A DNA stretch of 64,000 nt from Azospirillum agricola (GCF_017876095.1 NZ_JAGINM010000005.1:248001-312000); one strand, 5' to 3'. Counted from the first letter of the stretch, positions 7,037 to 16,704 are shown. Translations and numbers: made by a program. Notes: generated by a model from the sequence alone, not told the origin.

Positions 7037-9013
7037 ATGCCGGCGCTCGCTCAAGACCTCGCCCAGGATTTCGCCGCCCAGGAGTTTGCTCGGGACGTCT
7101 CCGCCCAGGACATCTCCGCCCAGGACATTTCCAACGGCTTCGACCGTCACGGGAACCTGCTGCCGCGAACCCGGCGCGCGCCCGAGCGGACCGGCGGCCG
7201 CGCCCCGGCGGAGCGCTGGACGCCGCCCTCCCCCTCCGCCATCCGCATCGACCGCGGCCGCGACGCCCTGCTGACCGGCTTCGGCAAGGCGACGCTGGAC
7301 GACCGCTACCTGCTGCCGGGCGAGGGCTACCAGGATCTGTTCGCCCGGGTATCCGCCGCCTACGCCGACGATTCCGCGCACGCCCAGCGGATCTACGACG
7401 CCATCTCCCGCCTGTGGTTCATGCCGGCGACCCCGGTGCTGAGCAACGGCGGCACCACGCGCGGCCTGCCGATCTCCTGCTTCCTCAACGCCGTGCCCGA
7501 TTCGCTCGACGGCATCGTCGATGTCTGGAACGAGAACGTCCGGCTGGCGTCGAACGGCGGCGGCATCGGCACCTATTGGGGCGGGGTGCGCTCCATCGGC
7601 GAATCGGTGAAGGGCAACGGCAGCACGTCCGGGATCATCCCCTTCATCCGGGTGATGGACAGCCTGACGCTGGCGATCAGCCAGGGCTCGCTGCGGCGCG
7701 GCTCGGCCGCCGTCTATCTTGACATCCACCATCCGGAGATCGAGGAGTTCCTGGAGATCCGCAAGGCGTCCGGCGACTTCAACCGCAAGAGCCTGAACCT
7801 GCACCACGCCGTCGTCCTCACCGACGCCTTCATGGAGGCGGTGCGCGAGGACACGCCCTTCCCGCTGGTCAGCCCGAAGACCGGCGCGGTGCTGAAGCAC
7901 GCCAACGCCCGCCAGGTCTGGCAGAAGATCCTGGAGGCCCGCATGCAGACCGGCGAGCCCTACCTGCTGTTCGGCGACACGGTCAACCGGGCGCTGCCCA
8001 AGCACCAGCGCGACCTCGGCCTGCGCGTCACCACCTCCAACCTGTGCAGCGAGATCACGCTGGCGACCGGCAGGGACCATCTCGGCAACGAGCGCACGGC
8101 GGTCTGCTGCCTCGCCTCGATGAACCTGGAGACCTGGGACGAGTGGAACCGCGAGGAGGGTCTCGTCGAGGACGTGCTGCGCTTCCTCGACAACGTGCTG
8201 ACCCGCTTCATCGAGGACGCGCCGGAGGGGATGGAGAAGGCCGTCTATTCGGCGATGCGCGAGCGCTCGGTGGGGCTGGGGGTGATGGGCTTCCACTCCT
8301 TCCTCCAGGCGCGCGGCGTGCCCTTCGAGAGCGCGATGGCCAAGGCCTGGAACCTGCGCTTCTTCCGCAAGCTGCGCCGCGACGCCGACGCCGCCTCGGT
8401 CGCGCTGGCCCACGAGCGCGGCCCCTGCCCGGACGCCGCCGAGCGCAACATGATGGTGCGCTTCAGCCACAAGCTGGCGATCGCGCCGACCGCCTCGATC
8501 AGCATCATCTGCGGCGGCGCCAGCGCCTGCATCGAGCCGATCCCGGCCAACATCTACACCCACAAGACGCTGTCCGGCTCGATGTCGGTGCGCAACCCGC
8601 ATCTGGAACGGCTGCTGGCCGCCAAGGGCGCCGACCGGCCCGACGTGTGGCAGTCGATCATCGAGCATGAGGGCTCGGTCCAGCATCTCGATGTCCTGAG
8701 CGACGACGAGAAGGCGGTCTTCCGCACCGCCTTCGAGATCGACCAGCGCTGGATCATCGAGTTCGCCGCCGACCGCACGCCCTTCGTCTGCCAGAGCCAG
8801 TCGATCAACCTCTATCTGCCGGGCGACATCGACAAGTGGGACCTGCACATGCTGCACTGGACCGCCTGGGAGAAGGGCTTGAAGAGCCTCTACTACTGCC
8901 GCTCCAAGTCGGTGCAGCGCGCCGCCTTCGCCGGCAAGGACAAGGCGGCCGGCAAGACGGAGGCGATGCAGGCGCCGCGCACCGACTACGAGGAATGCCT
9001 CGCCTGCCAGTGA
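7037..9013 (+). CDS. nrdA: Class Ia ribonucleoside-diphosphate reductase, large subunit
   Basis: Catalytic alpha subunit that reduces ribonucleoside diphosphates to deoxy forms using a thiyl radical generated by NrdB. Of 658 residues, shorter than the E. coli protein, with no recognisable N-terminal ATP-cone. Redox Cys148 lies in LPISCFLN, the radical Cys337 and Glu339 in NLCSEI (335-340), and the partner cysteine in VCCLASMNL (357-358). SLYYCRSKS holds the tyrosine pair of the radical relay, and the C-terminus ends CLACQ, the regenerating thiol pair. The ATG at 7037 follows AAGGGA; an in-frame ATG at 6917 would add 40 residues without family similarity. The N-terminus has repeated ISAQD motifs. 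nrdB follows after 34 bases. Confidence 0.95.
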   Translation: MPALAQDLAQDFAAQEFARDVSAQDISAQDISNGFDRHGNLLPRTRRAPERTGGRAPAERWTPPSPSAIRIDRGRDALLTGFGKATLDDRYLLPGEGYQDLFARVSAAYADDSAHAQRIYDAISRLWFMPATPVLSNGGTTRGLPISCFLNAVPDSLDGIVDVWNENVRLASNGGGIGTYWGGVRSIGESVKGNGSTSGIIPFIRVMDSLTLAISQGSLRRGSAAVYLDIHHPEIEEFLEIRKASGDFNRKSLNLHHAVVLTDAFMEAVREDTPFPLVSPKTGAVLKHANARQVWQKILEARMQTGEPYLLFGDTVNRALPKHQRDLGLRVTTSNLCSEITLATGRDHLGNERTAVCCLASMNLETWDEWNREEGLVEDVLRFLDNVLTRFIEDAPEGMEKAVYSAMRERSVGLGVMGFHSFLQARGVPFESAMAKAWNLRFFRKLRRDADAASVALAHERGPCPDAAERNMMVRFSHKLAIAPTASISIICGGASACIEPIPANIYTHKTLSGSMSVRNPHLERLLAAKGADRPDVWQSIIEHEGSVQHLDVLSDDEKAVFRTAFEIDQRWIIEFAADRTPFVCQSQSINLYLPGDIDKWDLHMLHWTAWEKGLKSLYYCRSKSVQRAAFAGKDKAAGKTEAMQAPRTDYEECLACQ

Positions 9014-9047
9014 GCCGCCTCCCCCGCATCGTCACCATGGACCCGTC

Positions 9048-10130
9048 ATGACCTCGCTTCTCCACCTCGATCCCATGAGCCTGATCGGCACCGGCCGCGT
9101 CGGGCTGCTCCAGGGCTCCGCCGCCTACAACGTCGACCGCTACCCCTGGGCCTACGCCTACTGGAAGAAGCAGCAGCAGGTCCATTGGATGGGCGAGGAG
9201 GTGCCGCTCGGCGAGGACATCAAGGACTGGACCTCCGACCGCGTCACCGAGGGCGAGCGCAACCTGCTGACCCAGATCTTCCGCTTCTTCACCCAGAGCG
9301 ACGTCGAGGTCAGCGACAACTACCTCAAGCGCTACATGCCGATCTTCCAGCCGCTGGAGATCCAGATGATGATGGCCGCCTTCACCAACATGGAGACGGT
9401 GCACATCGACGCCTACGCCCTGCTGCTGACCACCATCGGCATGCCGCAGACCGAGTTCGCCGCCTTCCGCGATTATTCGGAGATGCGCGACAAGGCCGAC
9501 TACATGCACAGCTTCGGGGTCGGCACGGTGGCCGACGTGTCGCGCACGCTGGCGATGTTCGGCGCCTTCACCGAGGGCATGGCCCTGTTCGCCAGCTTCG
9601 CCATGCTGCTGAACTTCCCGCGCCACAACAAGATGAAGGGGATGGGGCAGATCGTCACCTGGTCGGTGCGCGACGAGAGCCTGCATTGCGAGGGCATCAT
9701 CCGGCTGTTCCACGAATGGAACCGCGAGACCGGCGCGATGACGCCCGCCGTGCGCGACGACATCCTCGACGTCTGCCGCACCATGGTGGGGCTGGAGGAA
9801 CGCTTCATCGAGCTGGCCTTCGCGCTGGGGCCGGTGGCCGGCATGACGCCGGAGGACATCCGCGCCTACGTCCACTACATCGCCGACTGGCGGCTGACGC
9901 AGCTGCGGCTGCCGACGCTGTACGGCTACTTCAAGGCGACCGACGGCGGCTACGAGCCGGTCAGGCCGCACCCGCTGCCCTGGCTGGTGGAGATCCTGAA
10001 CGGGGTCGAGCACGCCAATTTCTTCGAGCAGCGCGCCACCGAATATTCCAAGGGCGCCACCCGCGGCCAGTGGGACGGGGCGGACGGCGTCTGGGCCGCC
10101 TTCGACCGGACACGCGCCGCCGGCGCCTGA
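9048..10130 (+). CDS. nrdB: Class Ia ribonucleoside-diphosphate reductase, small subunit
   Basis: Radical-generating beta subunit with an oxygen-activated di-iron centre. In the 360-residue protein, METVHIDAY carries metal ligands Glu116 and His119 and the radical Tyr123, the same spacing as E. coli E115/H118/Y122. The later ligands are in TEGMALF and RDESLHCEG. The first ligand is expected within FFTQSDVEVSD (80-90). Because the enzyme needs oxygen rather than B12, its control by the upstream cobalamin riboswitch makes physiological sense. It shares the operon with nrdA (34-base gap). Confidence 0.95.
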   Translation: MTSLLHLDPMSLIGTGRVGLLQGSAAYNVDRYPWAYAYWKKQQQVHWMGEEVPLGEDIKDWTSDRVTEGERNLLTQIFRFFTQSDVEVSDNYLKRYMPIFQPLEIQMMMAAFTNMETVHIDAYALLLTTIGMPQTEFAAFRDYSEMRDKADYMHSFGVGTVADVSRTLAMFGAFTEGMALFASFAMLLNFPRHNKMKGMGQIVTWSVRDESLHCEGIIRLFHEWNRETGAMTPAVRDDILDVCRTMVGLEERFIELAFALGPVAGMTPEDIRAYVHYIADWRLTQLRLPTLYGYFKATDGGYEPVRPHPLPWLVEILNGVEHANFFEQRATEYSKGATRGQWDGADGVWAAFDRTRAAGA

Positions 10131-10216
10131 CGGCCCCGCCATCCGGAAACAGCCGGCTTGAAAGCCCGGCCCTTGCCTTGGCAGAGTGGGGGCGATGCCT
10201 CCAATCCGAAGGAACG

Positions 10217-11971
10217 ATGGCCGTGAGCAGCGTGGGACGCACCCTGGGACTCGCCGTCGCGCCGGCTTCGCGCCCCGTCCTGCTTCTCGCCCTGGCCCTG
10301 CTCGCCCCGGCCCTGCTCGCCCTGGCCCTGCTCGGCTGGAGCGCCGGGCCATCCTGGGCGGGGCCGGACCCGGCGAAGCCGGAGCGGCGGGTCGCGCTGG
10401 TGCTGGGGAACAGCGGGTATCAGCACGCGCCGCGCCTGCCCAACCCGGTCAACGACGCCCGCGCCATCGCCGATTCCCTGCGGAGCGCCGGGTTCGAGCT
10501 GGTGGGGGGCGGCGCGCGTCTCGACCTCGACAGGGCCGGCACGGAGCGCGCCATCCGCGACTTCGGCGGCAAGCTGGCCGGGGCGGATGTCGGGCTGTTC
10601 TACTACGCCGGCCACGGCCTCCAGATGCGGGGCACCAACTATCTGCTGCCGGTGTCCGCCAACCTGACGAAGGAGGCGGATGTCCGCTACGAGCTCATCG
10701 ACATCGAGATGGTGCTGGACGAGATGGCGCTGGCGGAAAGCCGCCTGAACATCGTCATCCTCGACGCCTGCCGCAACAACCCCTTCGGCGGGCGCGGGCT
10801 GCGGTCGGTGTCGCCGGGGCTGGCGCAGATGCAGGCGCCGGCCGGCACGATCATCGCCTACGCCACCCAGCCCGGCGCCGTGGCGGCCGACGGCCAGGGC
10901 TCCAACAGCCCCTACACCGAGGCGCTGGCGACGGCCCTGCTGAAGCCCGGCGAGACGGTGTTCGACGTCTTCAACGACGTCGGCCTCGCCGTGAAACGCA
11001 CCACCGGCGGGGTGCAGCAGCCCTGGGTGTCCGCCTCGCCCATCGAGGGGCGCTTCTATTTCCTGGGGCCGACCACGGTCGTCACCCCGGCGCCCGCGCC
11101 GGCCGGGGCCGACAAGGAGGCGCTGTTCTGGGACAGCATCAAGGCCAGCAGCAACCGGAAGATGTTCGAGGCCTATCTGAAGCAGTTCCCCCAGGGCACC
11201 TTCGCGGCCATCGCCGAGGCGCGGATCGCCGAATTGGGCGGACAGGACGCCGCCGCCCCAATCGCTGCTCCGGTGGCCGCCGCCCCGATGGCCGCTGCCC
11301 CGGTGGCCGCCACACCGCCCGCCGAAACACCCGCTCCGGCGGCGGCGCAGACGGCCGCGCAGACGGCGGCGGCACGGACCCCGGCCCCCGCCCCGCCGCC
11401 GGCGCTCCCGGTCGATCCGGCCACGATCCCGCGCGTGAGCGCCAAGGCGCGCGCCGCGCTGGCGAACTACCCCACCCTGCCCTCGCCGAAGGCGCTGGCG
11501 ATTTCCGAGCGCGGAGGCTACGCCTACTTCACCAACCGCGCCGGCGGCCGCACGGAGGAGGACGTCAAGCGCGCCGCCCTGCAATTCTGCCAGCATCAGG
11601 CCAAGGCCCCCTGCACCCTCTACGCGGTCGGCGACAGCGTGGTGCCGGCGTCCGGCAAGGAGTTCGTGCCGATGCCGGTCGAGATCGCCGGCAGCGGCGC
11701 CTTCGACCCGGCCCGCGTGCCCTTCGTCACCGACCGCACGCGCGAGGTCGGCATGGTCAACTACCAGCGCAACCCCGGCAACAAGGCGCTCGCCGTGACC
11801 CTGACCGGCCGCTGGGGGGCGGCGTGGAACCGCGGCAGCGCCAAGGACGCCCGCGCCGCCGCCCTGGAGAAGTGCGCGCAGCTGAGCGGCGACGAGGAGT
11901 GCATGCTCTACGCCGTGAACGATCGGATCGTCTTCGACGAGACCCAGACCGCCCTCGACGCGGAGCGGTGA
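10217..11971 (+). CDS. Secreted caspase-like (peptidase C14) protein
   Basis: A 584-residue protein with an N-terminal leucine/alanine-rich hydrophobic segment (about 20-41, a signal peptide or anchor made of near-repeats of LLALALLAPA). The caspase-fold domain follows (57-310): RVALVLGNSGYQH, the catalytic His133 in YYAGHGLQ and Cys185 in ILDACRNNPF. Both catalytic residues are present. An SPOR-like or Sel1-like linker (KMFEAYLKQFPQGTFAAIAE) leads to a proline/alanine-rich spacer (360-430), then a C-terminal domain in which two similar blocks (LQFCQHQAKAPCTLYAVGD and LEKCAQLSGDEECMLYAVND) repeat. The start at 10217 has GAAGGAA five bases upstream. Bacterial orthocaspases cleave after Arg or Lys; the target is unknown. 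Confidence 0.85.
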   Translation: MAVSSVGRTLGLAVAPASRPVLLLALALLAPALLALALLGWSAGPSWAGPDPAKPERRVALVLGNSGYQHAPRLPNPVNDARAIADSLRSAGFELVGGGARLDLDRAGTERAIRDFGGKLAGADVGLFYYAGHGLQMRGTNYLLPVSANLTKEADVRYELIDIEMVLDEMALAESRLNIVILDACRNNPFGGRGLRSVSPGLAQMQAPAGTIIAYATQPGAVAADGQGSNSPYTEALATALLKPGETVFDVFNDVGLAVKRTTGGVQQPWVSASPIEGRFYFLGPTTVVTPAPAPAGADKEALFWDSIKASSNRKMFEAYLKQFPQGTFAAIAEARIAELGGQDAAAPIAAPVAAAPMAAAPVAATPPAETPAPAAAQTAAQTAAARTPAPAPPPALPVDPATIPRVSAKARAALANYPTLPSPKALAISERGGYAYFTNRAGGRTEEDVKRAALQFCQHQAKAPCTLYAVGDSVVPASGKEFVPMPVEIAGSGAFDPARVPFVTDRTREVGMVNYQRNPGNKALAVTLTGRWGAAWNRGSAKDARAAALEKCAQLSGDEECMLYAVNDRIVFDETQTALDAER

Positions 11972-12106
11972 GGGCGCCGCCCTCCCCGCCGCTTCGGCGG
12001 GCGCGGACGCGGGCCCGCCGCGCCCATCTGAATCTTATCGCTTGTGCTTGTTCCGTTCCCCTGCTTGGCTAGGCCCCGCCGTGTTTCGACCTCAGCGAGA
12101 GCCCCC

Positions 12107-13951
12107 ATGGACGGAGCGGACGTCATCCGCGCCCACCTGCCGCTTCTGCCGGACACGCCCGGCGTCTACCGGATGCTGGGCGCCGACGGGTCGGTGCTGT
12201 ATGTCGGCAAGGCGAAGAACCTGAAGCGCCGGGTGGCGAGCTACACCCGGACCGAGGGGCTGCCCAACCGCACCCGCCGCATGGTGGCGCAGACCCGCGC
12301 CATGGAGTTCGTCACCACCCCGACCGAGGCCGAGGCGCTGCTGCTGGAGGCGAACCTCATCCGCAGCCTGCTGCCGCCCTTCAACATCCGCATCAAGGAC
12401 GACCGCTCCTTCTCCTACATCGTCATCGGGCGCGGCCACGACTTTCCCCGGCTGATGCACCAGCGCGGCGGCTCGGCCCGCAACGCGCGCGACGCCGACC
12501 GCTTCGGCCCCTACGCCTCGCCGCATCTGGTCGGCATGACCATCGCCACGCTCCAGCGCGCCTTCCTGCTGCGGACCTGCGACGACGGGGTGTTCGCCTC
12601 GCGCACGCGGCCCTGCCTGCAACATCAGATCAAGCGCTGCTCGGCGCCCTGCGTCGGCCGCGCCAGCGAGGAGGAATACGCCGCCCAGGTGCAGGGCGTG
12701 CGCGACGTGCTGGCCGGGCGCAGCGCCCAGGTGCAGGCGGTCTTCGCGGCCCACATGACCGACTGTTCCGACCGGCTGGAATACGAGGACGCCGCCCGCT
12801 GGCGCGACCGCATCCGCGCGCTGACCGCCCTGCAAAGCCGCCAGGACATCAACCTGGAGGGCGTCATCGACGAGGCCGACGTGCTGGCCCTGCATTCCGA
12901 GGCGGGGGTGGCCTGCGTCCAGGCCTTCTTCTTCCGCGGCGGGCGCAACCAGGGGACCCGCGCCTTCTTCCCCCGCCACGACCAGGAGGAGGACGCGGCC
13001 GACATCCTCGCCGCCTTCGCCGCCCAGCTCTACCAGGACACCCCGCCCCCGTCGCTGGTCCTGCTGAGCCACGACATCCCCGACCCGGATCTGCTGGCCG
13101 AGGCGCTGGGCGTGCGCGCCGGCCGCCGCGTCGCCGTGGAGACGCCGAAGCGCGGGCCGAAGCGGCGCACGGTCGAGCACGCGCTGACCAACGCCCGCGA
13201 CGCCCACGGCCGCCGTCTGGCCGAACGCTCGACCCAGGCGACCCTGCTGGCCGGCGTCGCCAAGCTCTTCGGCCTGCCCGAGGCTCCCAACCGCGTCGAG
13301 ATCTACGACACCTCGCACATCCAGGGCGCCTTCCCGGTCGGCGCCATGGTGGTCGCCGGGCTCGACGGTTTCCAGCGCAACGCCTACCGCCGTTTCCACA
13401 TCCGCGACCCGGAGGCGGCGGGGAACGACTATGCCATGATGCAGGAGACCTTCTTCCGCCGCTTCGCGCGGGCGCGCAAGGACGATCCCGACCGCAAGGC
13501 CGGGCTGTGGCCGGACCTGATCCTCGTCGACGGCGGGCTCGGCCAGTTGAACGCGGTGCACGAGGTGTTGCAGACGCTGGGCATCGCCGAGCTGCCGCTG
13601 GCCGCCATCGCCAAGGGGCCGGACCGCAACGCCGGGCGCGAGCGCTTCTTCCTGCCCGGCCGCGAGCCTTTCGGCCTGCCGCCCAACGACCCGATCCTGC
13701 ATTTCCTGCAACGGCTGCGCGACGAGGCCCACCGCACCGCCATCGACAGCCACCGGGCCCGGCGGACCAAGGCGATCACCCACAGCCGCATCGACGGCAT
13801 CCCCGGCATCGGCCCGGCCCGCAAGAAGGCCCTGCTGCACCATTTCGGCAGCTCCGCCGCCGTGGCCTCGGCCGGACTCTCCGACCTGGAGGCCGCGCCG
13901 GGAATCAGCCACGCCGTGGCCCGCAGGCTGTACGAGCATTTCCACGGCTGA
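12107..13951 (+). CDS. uvrC: Excinuclease ABC subunit C
   Basis: Nuclease subunit of nucleotide excision repair, making the 3' and 5' incisions around a lesion marked by UvrAB. The 614-residue protein has the N-terminal GIY-YIG nuclease (PGVYRMLGADGSVLYVGKAK at about 18-37), a cysteine cluster region around TRPCLQHQIKRCSAPC, the UVR motif (SDRLEYEDAARWRDRIRAL), the RNase H-like C-terminal nuclease (EIYDTSHIQG, LILVDGGLGQL) and two helix-hairpin-helix motifs at the end (IDGIPGIGPARKKALLHHFG). The frame is open from 12044; ATG 12107 matches the usual start ahead of PLLPDTPGVY. Confidence 0.96.
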   Translation: MDGADVIRAHLPLLPDTPGVYRMLGADGSVLYVGKAKNLKRRVASYTRTEGLPNRTRRMVAQTRAMEFVTTPTEAEALLLEANLIRSLLPPFNIRIKDDRSFSYIVIGRGHDFPRLMHQRGGSARNARDADRFGPYASPHLVGMTIATLQRAFLLRTCDDGVFASRTRPCLQHQIKRCSAPCVGRASEEEYAAQVQGVRDVLAGRSAQVQAVFAAHMTDCSDRLEYEDAARWRDRIRALTALQSRQDINLEGVIDEADVLALHSEAGVACVQAFFFRGGRNQGTRAFFPRHDQEEDAADILAAFAAQLYQDTPPPSLVLLSHDIPDPDLLAEALGVRAGRRVAVETPKRGPKRRTVEHALTNARDAHGRRLAERSTQATLLAGVAKLFGLPEAPNRVEIYDTSHIQGAFPVGAMVVAGLDGFQRNAYRRFHIRDPEAAGNDYAMMQETFFRRFARARKDDPDRKAGLWPDLILVDGGLGQLNAVHEVLQTLGIAELPLAAIAKGPDRNAGRERFFLPGREPFGLPPNDPILHFLQRLRDEAHRTAIDSHRARRTKAITHSRIDGIPGIGPARKKALLHHFGSSAAVASAGLSDLEAAPGISHAVARRLYEHFHG

Positions 13952-14070
13952 ACGGCCGGCCCGGCCGCTGGCGCTGCGCGTGACGGCTAGGCTGCTGATG
14001 AACCGAAGCGGACGTCGTCAGCGCATGCGATACGCCAAACGGCAGCGAACGGATTTTCTGGAAAACCGCC

Positions 14071-15333
14071 CTACACAACCGAAAGCGAGGGGGGTGGGGC
14101 ATTCGTGGCAGACGTTAGCGCTTCATCTTGTGGCCAGCCGATGCCTGTCCATTTACGGCCGTTCGGCAATATTGTGTCAGAAAAAACTGCTCCATCGAAC
14201 TTAACATTATTGATGGTGGCGCCTGTCATGTCAGCCCTAGTCAAGTTGGCGTTTGTTAAAATCACGCCATTAAAAACAACCTTGCCAAGCTTAGAGTCTG
14301 TCAGGTTTGCTCCATAGAGTGAAATATCTTCTAATTTAGCCCCAATCATTGATGACTCACTAAAATCACATTCAGTAAAATTTGATCTTGATAAGCAAGA
14401 CATATTAATATTACACTTTGTGAATTTTGTATAACTTAACATAGATCCAGCTATTCTTACTCTAAGAAGAAAAGAGTTGCTAAAATCTCCATATATAATA
14501 GACATAATCTCCATGTTTGAACCATAAACACTTGATTTCTTCAATGAAGTTTTAATTAATTCGATTCCCTTCATGTCGACCATCGACAAATTTACAATTA
14601 AAGAATCTTCTGTATCGTGTTTCTTTAATCTAGATATTGCGTTAATAGCCGTTTGAAGTTCGATACGTGATTTAAAATTATTATCATTATCCAATTTTTC
14701 TTTCGTAGATGGGGCAATATTTGACCATCCTTCTCGAACATATGCGCATAGTATTTCGATTGTTTGCGATAGCAGACGTGGGGTTGCTTTTCCCAAAGCT
14801 TCCAATGCGAGCGTGGCGCCCATCCGAACCGAAGCTTTCTCGTTCCCCAATTGCTCAACGGCTTTAGCGTAAGCTTCAGCGGCCTTAGCATAGGATTCAG
14901 CTTCCAATTTTCGCGCGGCCACAACACCGTCGCGATGCTGGTTCCATGTACGCCAGAACGCTAGCCCGACGCCTAACAAGCCGACTGGCGCTGCAAGCAA
15001 AAGCCCTACCGCTCCAACGAGCTTACCGTACGCCTCAACAGTCTTCTCAGGATCGGAAATGCTGCGGAACGCTGTCAAAGCACGCATCGTGGTTTCCTGG
15101 ATGAGCGCCCATCCTCCGAGCGCCCACAAGACTGGTCCCAGCAACACCGCGATCACTCCGAGGACCGACAGTGCGACCGACGCAGTGGGATAGCGCCGGA
15201 GCCAAGCAAGAGCCGCCCGGCCTGTCTTAGCCGTTGGGGACTTGACCTTATTCCAGACGTGCAAGTTCCACCGCACCGGGCCACTCCTAGGCCACGCCAC
15301 CAACCGCTCGGCTCTCCACTTCGGCAACACCAT
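14071..15333 (-). CDS. Membrane-anchored pentapeptide-repeat protein, AT-rich
   Basis: A 420-residue protein. Two hydrophobic segments (about 50-78 and 100-123) are followed by an alanine-rich coiled coil (AARKLEAESYAKAAEAYAKA), then a conserved block (QLGNEKASVRMGATLALEAL and ILCAYVREG) common to a family of membrane pentapeptide proteins, and about 25 pentapeptide-like repeats such as ANLTR and ADMTG in the C-terminal half. Start at 15333: GGGAGGCGAAT precedes it. The 3' two thirds is extremely AT-rich (only 17 G or C in 14461-14520) while the N-terminal third approaches the local GC, so the gene looks recently acquired or mosaic. Role unknown; pentapeptide proteins often mimic DNA or scaffold partners. 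Confidence 0.82.
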   Translation of the reverse strand: MVLPKWRAERLVAWPRSGPVRWNLHVWNKVKSPTAKTGRAALAWLRRYPTASVALSVLGVIAVLLGPVLWALGGWALIQETTMRALTAFRSISDPEKTVEAYGKLVGAVGLLLAAPVGLLGVGLAFWRTWNQHRDGVVAARKLEAESYAKAAEAYAKAVEQLGNEKASVRMGATLALEALGKATPRLLSQTIEILCAYVREGWSNIAPSTKEKLDNDNNFKSRIELQTAINAISRLKKHDTEDSLIVNLSMVDMKGIELIKTSLKKSSVYGSNMEIMSIIYGDFSNSFLLRVRIAGSMLSYTKFTKCNINMSCLSRSNFTECDFSESSMIGAKLEDISLYGANLTDSKLGKVVFNGVILTNANLTRADMTGATINNVKFDGAVFSDTILPNGRKWTGIGWPQDEALTSATNAPPPSLSVV

Positions 15334-16199
15334 ATTCGCCTCCCGCCATTCCTGAGACGAATTTACACGTCTGTAGCCTGTGACGCTTGGATGGAGTGGT
15401 GGCAGCGAATGGCCGGGACGGGTTGTTCCGACCATCGGAACCCGCTGCACACACAGGATGCCTCCACGCCCTTTAAAAATGCGTGCCGACAAGATGAAAT
15501 TCCCGCCGGGAGGGCGGGTGCTGAACGGATTGCGGAGGGGCGGCGGGCGAACGCCGTTCGCGGGGGCCGAATTCAACCTGCGGACGCCGGGTTTCCGCCG
15601 ACCCGACACAAGATGTTGATTCGGCCCCGGCCGGCCCGGCGCGGATAAGCTCGCGCGGCGCGGGAACGCGTGGCGGTTCAAGGGCTTAGAGGGGCCATAA
15701 CCGGACAGGGTAGACGTTATGACAAACGAAGCGCCCTGATAGTCATCTCCTGGCGCATTGTAGACGTTCAGAGAAACCAATAGCGATGCTGACGGGTCCG
15801 AACGGCGCCAGCCAAACCTCTCCCTTTTCAGCTTTGCGGCCTGCCCCTGCTGCAATTCCCGAAGAAGCTGGAGGTCAAACTCGATGGACCTCTGCGCGCG
15901 ACCCGTCAGCCAATGCCCAGCGCCGGCCTTCTGTGATTTCTCCATGCCCTTTTCACGACACCATGGACGCGACACCTTCCGCAACCGGAAAATGTCGCCA
16001 GCGCCGCGCCGCCGCGAAACCGGACACAAAGCTCGGGAGACGGACGGTGGGGCGGCAACGCGGATGCGCGGGGTGCCGGTCTGCCCCGCGCATGCGGCGC
16101 AAAACCACGACACCCCGCTTAACCCTTGCTTAACCCTGCGGGATCAATGTCCGGCAACGTTTTTCCCCTCACAGTCTTTCTGGAAACGAGCGCCTCATC
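15334..16199. other. Gene-poor stretch upstream of the AT-rich gene
   Basis: No gene can be supported here. The frame of the pentapeptide gene stays open leftward-reading up to 16113, and an ATG at 15945 follows AAAAGGG, but the encoded sequence is rich in arginine and proline with no recognised domain. Other open frames on both strands are short and lack good ribosome sites. Base composition is between the AT-rich gene and the normal background, which fits a junction of acquired DNA. No insertion-sequence ends or integrase remnants were seen. Confidence 0.4.
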
Positions 16200-16409
16200 A
16201 TGGGCAACAAGACGATCAAGCTTTCCGACAAGGGCTCCTACCGCGACATCGCCCTGGAGCAACTGCCGCGCAACGTCCGCGCCGCCGTGACCGATCTGTC
16301 GGCCAAGAACCCGGTCGCCGACATCCTGGTCGATCAGGCCGGCATGCTCTACCGCATCCACCTGACCGCCCCGGCCAACATCTATCTGGACGTGCTCGCG
16401 GTCGCCTGA
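16200..16409 (+). CDS. Small conserved hypothetical protein
   Basis: A 69-residue, acidic-to-neutral soluble protein (MGNKTIKLSDKGSYRDIA at the start, LTAPANIYLDVLAVA at the end) without cysteine or membrane segments. GGAAACGAG precedes the ATG. The strong third-position GC and lack of low-complexity sequence support real coding. I do not recognise a domain. Confidence 0.55.
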   Translation: MGNKTIKLSDKGSYRDIALEQLPRNVRAAVTDLSAKNPVADILVDQAGMLYRIHLTAPANIYLDVLAVA

Positions 16410-16443
16410 GCGCGCCTCGCCGCCGGTTGCGCGGCCGCCCGTG

Positions 16444-16704
16444 TCAGTGCGGCCGCCCTTCCAGCCGCCGCAGGGCGCGGTCGAGCACCGGCAGCGGAAT
16501 CATCAGCACCACGCCGTCCAGGATCGCCCGTGCGTCCTCGAGATCGAGGCCGGTCGCGGCGGCCACCCCCCGTTCGTCCAGGCCGCGATCCTCGGCCAGC
16601 AAGGTGATCCACCCGGCCAGCGTCTGGGCCTGCGCCATCTGCGCGGCGGTGGCAAGAACAGGCCAGCGGCCCGAGGTCGGCGTCGCATTCTCGAACGGAA
16701 GCAT
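16444..16704 (-). CDS. Small helix-turn-helix-like protein
   Basis: An 86-residue protein. The C-terminal 60 residues (LAGWITLLAEDRGLDERGVA followed by AATGLDLEDARAILDGV) have the helix spacing and hydrophobic pattern of an XRE-like DNA-binding fold, with the tail VLDRALRRLEGRPH. The start at 16704 is chosen because GGGAGGAACCC lies directly upstream; a frame extension to 16767 has none. No partner toxin or neighbour on the same strand is evident. The HTH is an inference from pattern, not from a clear family match. Confidence 0.55.
   Translation of the reverse strand: MLPFENATPTSGRWPVLATAAQMAQAQTLAGWITLLAEDRGLDERGVAAATGLDLEDARAILDGVVLMIPLPVLDRALRRLEGRPH

Noticed and set aside
15259..16133. 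Several short plus-strand open frames upstream of the small gene at 16200
   Set aside because: No ribosome sites, domains or consistent codon pattern.
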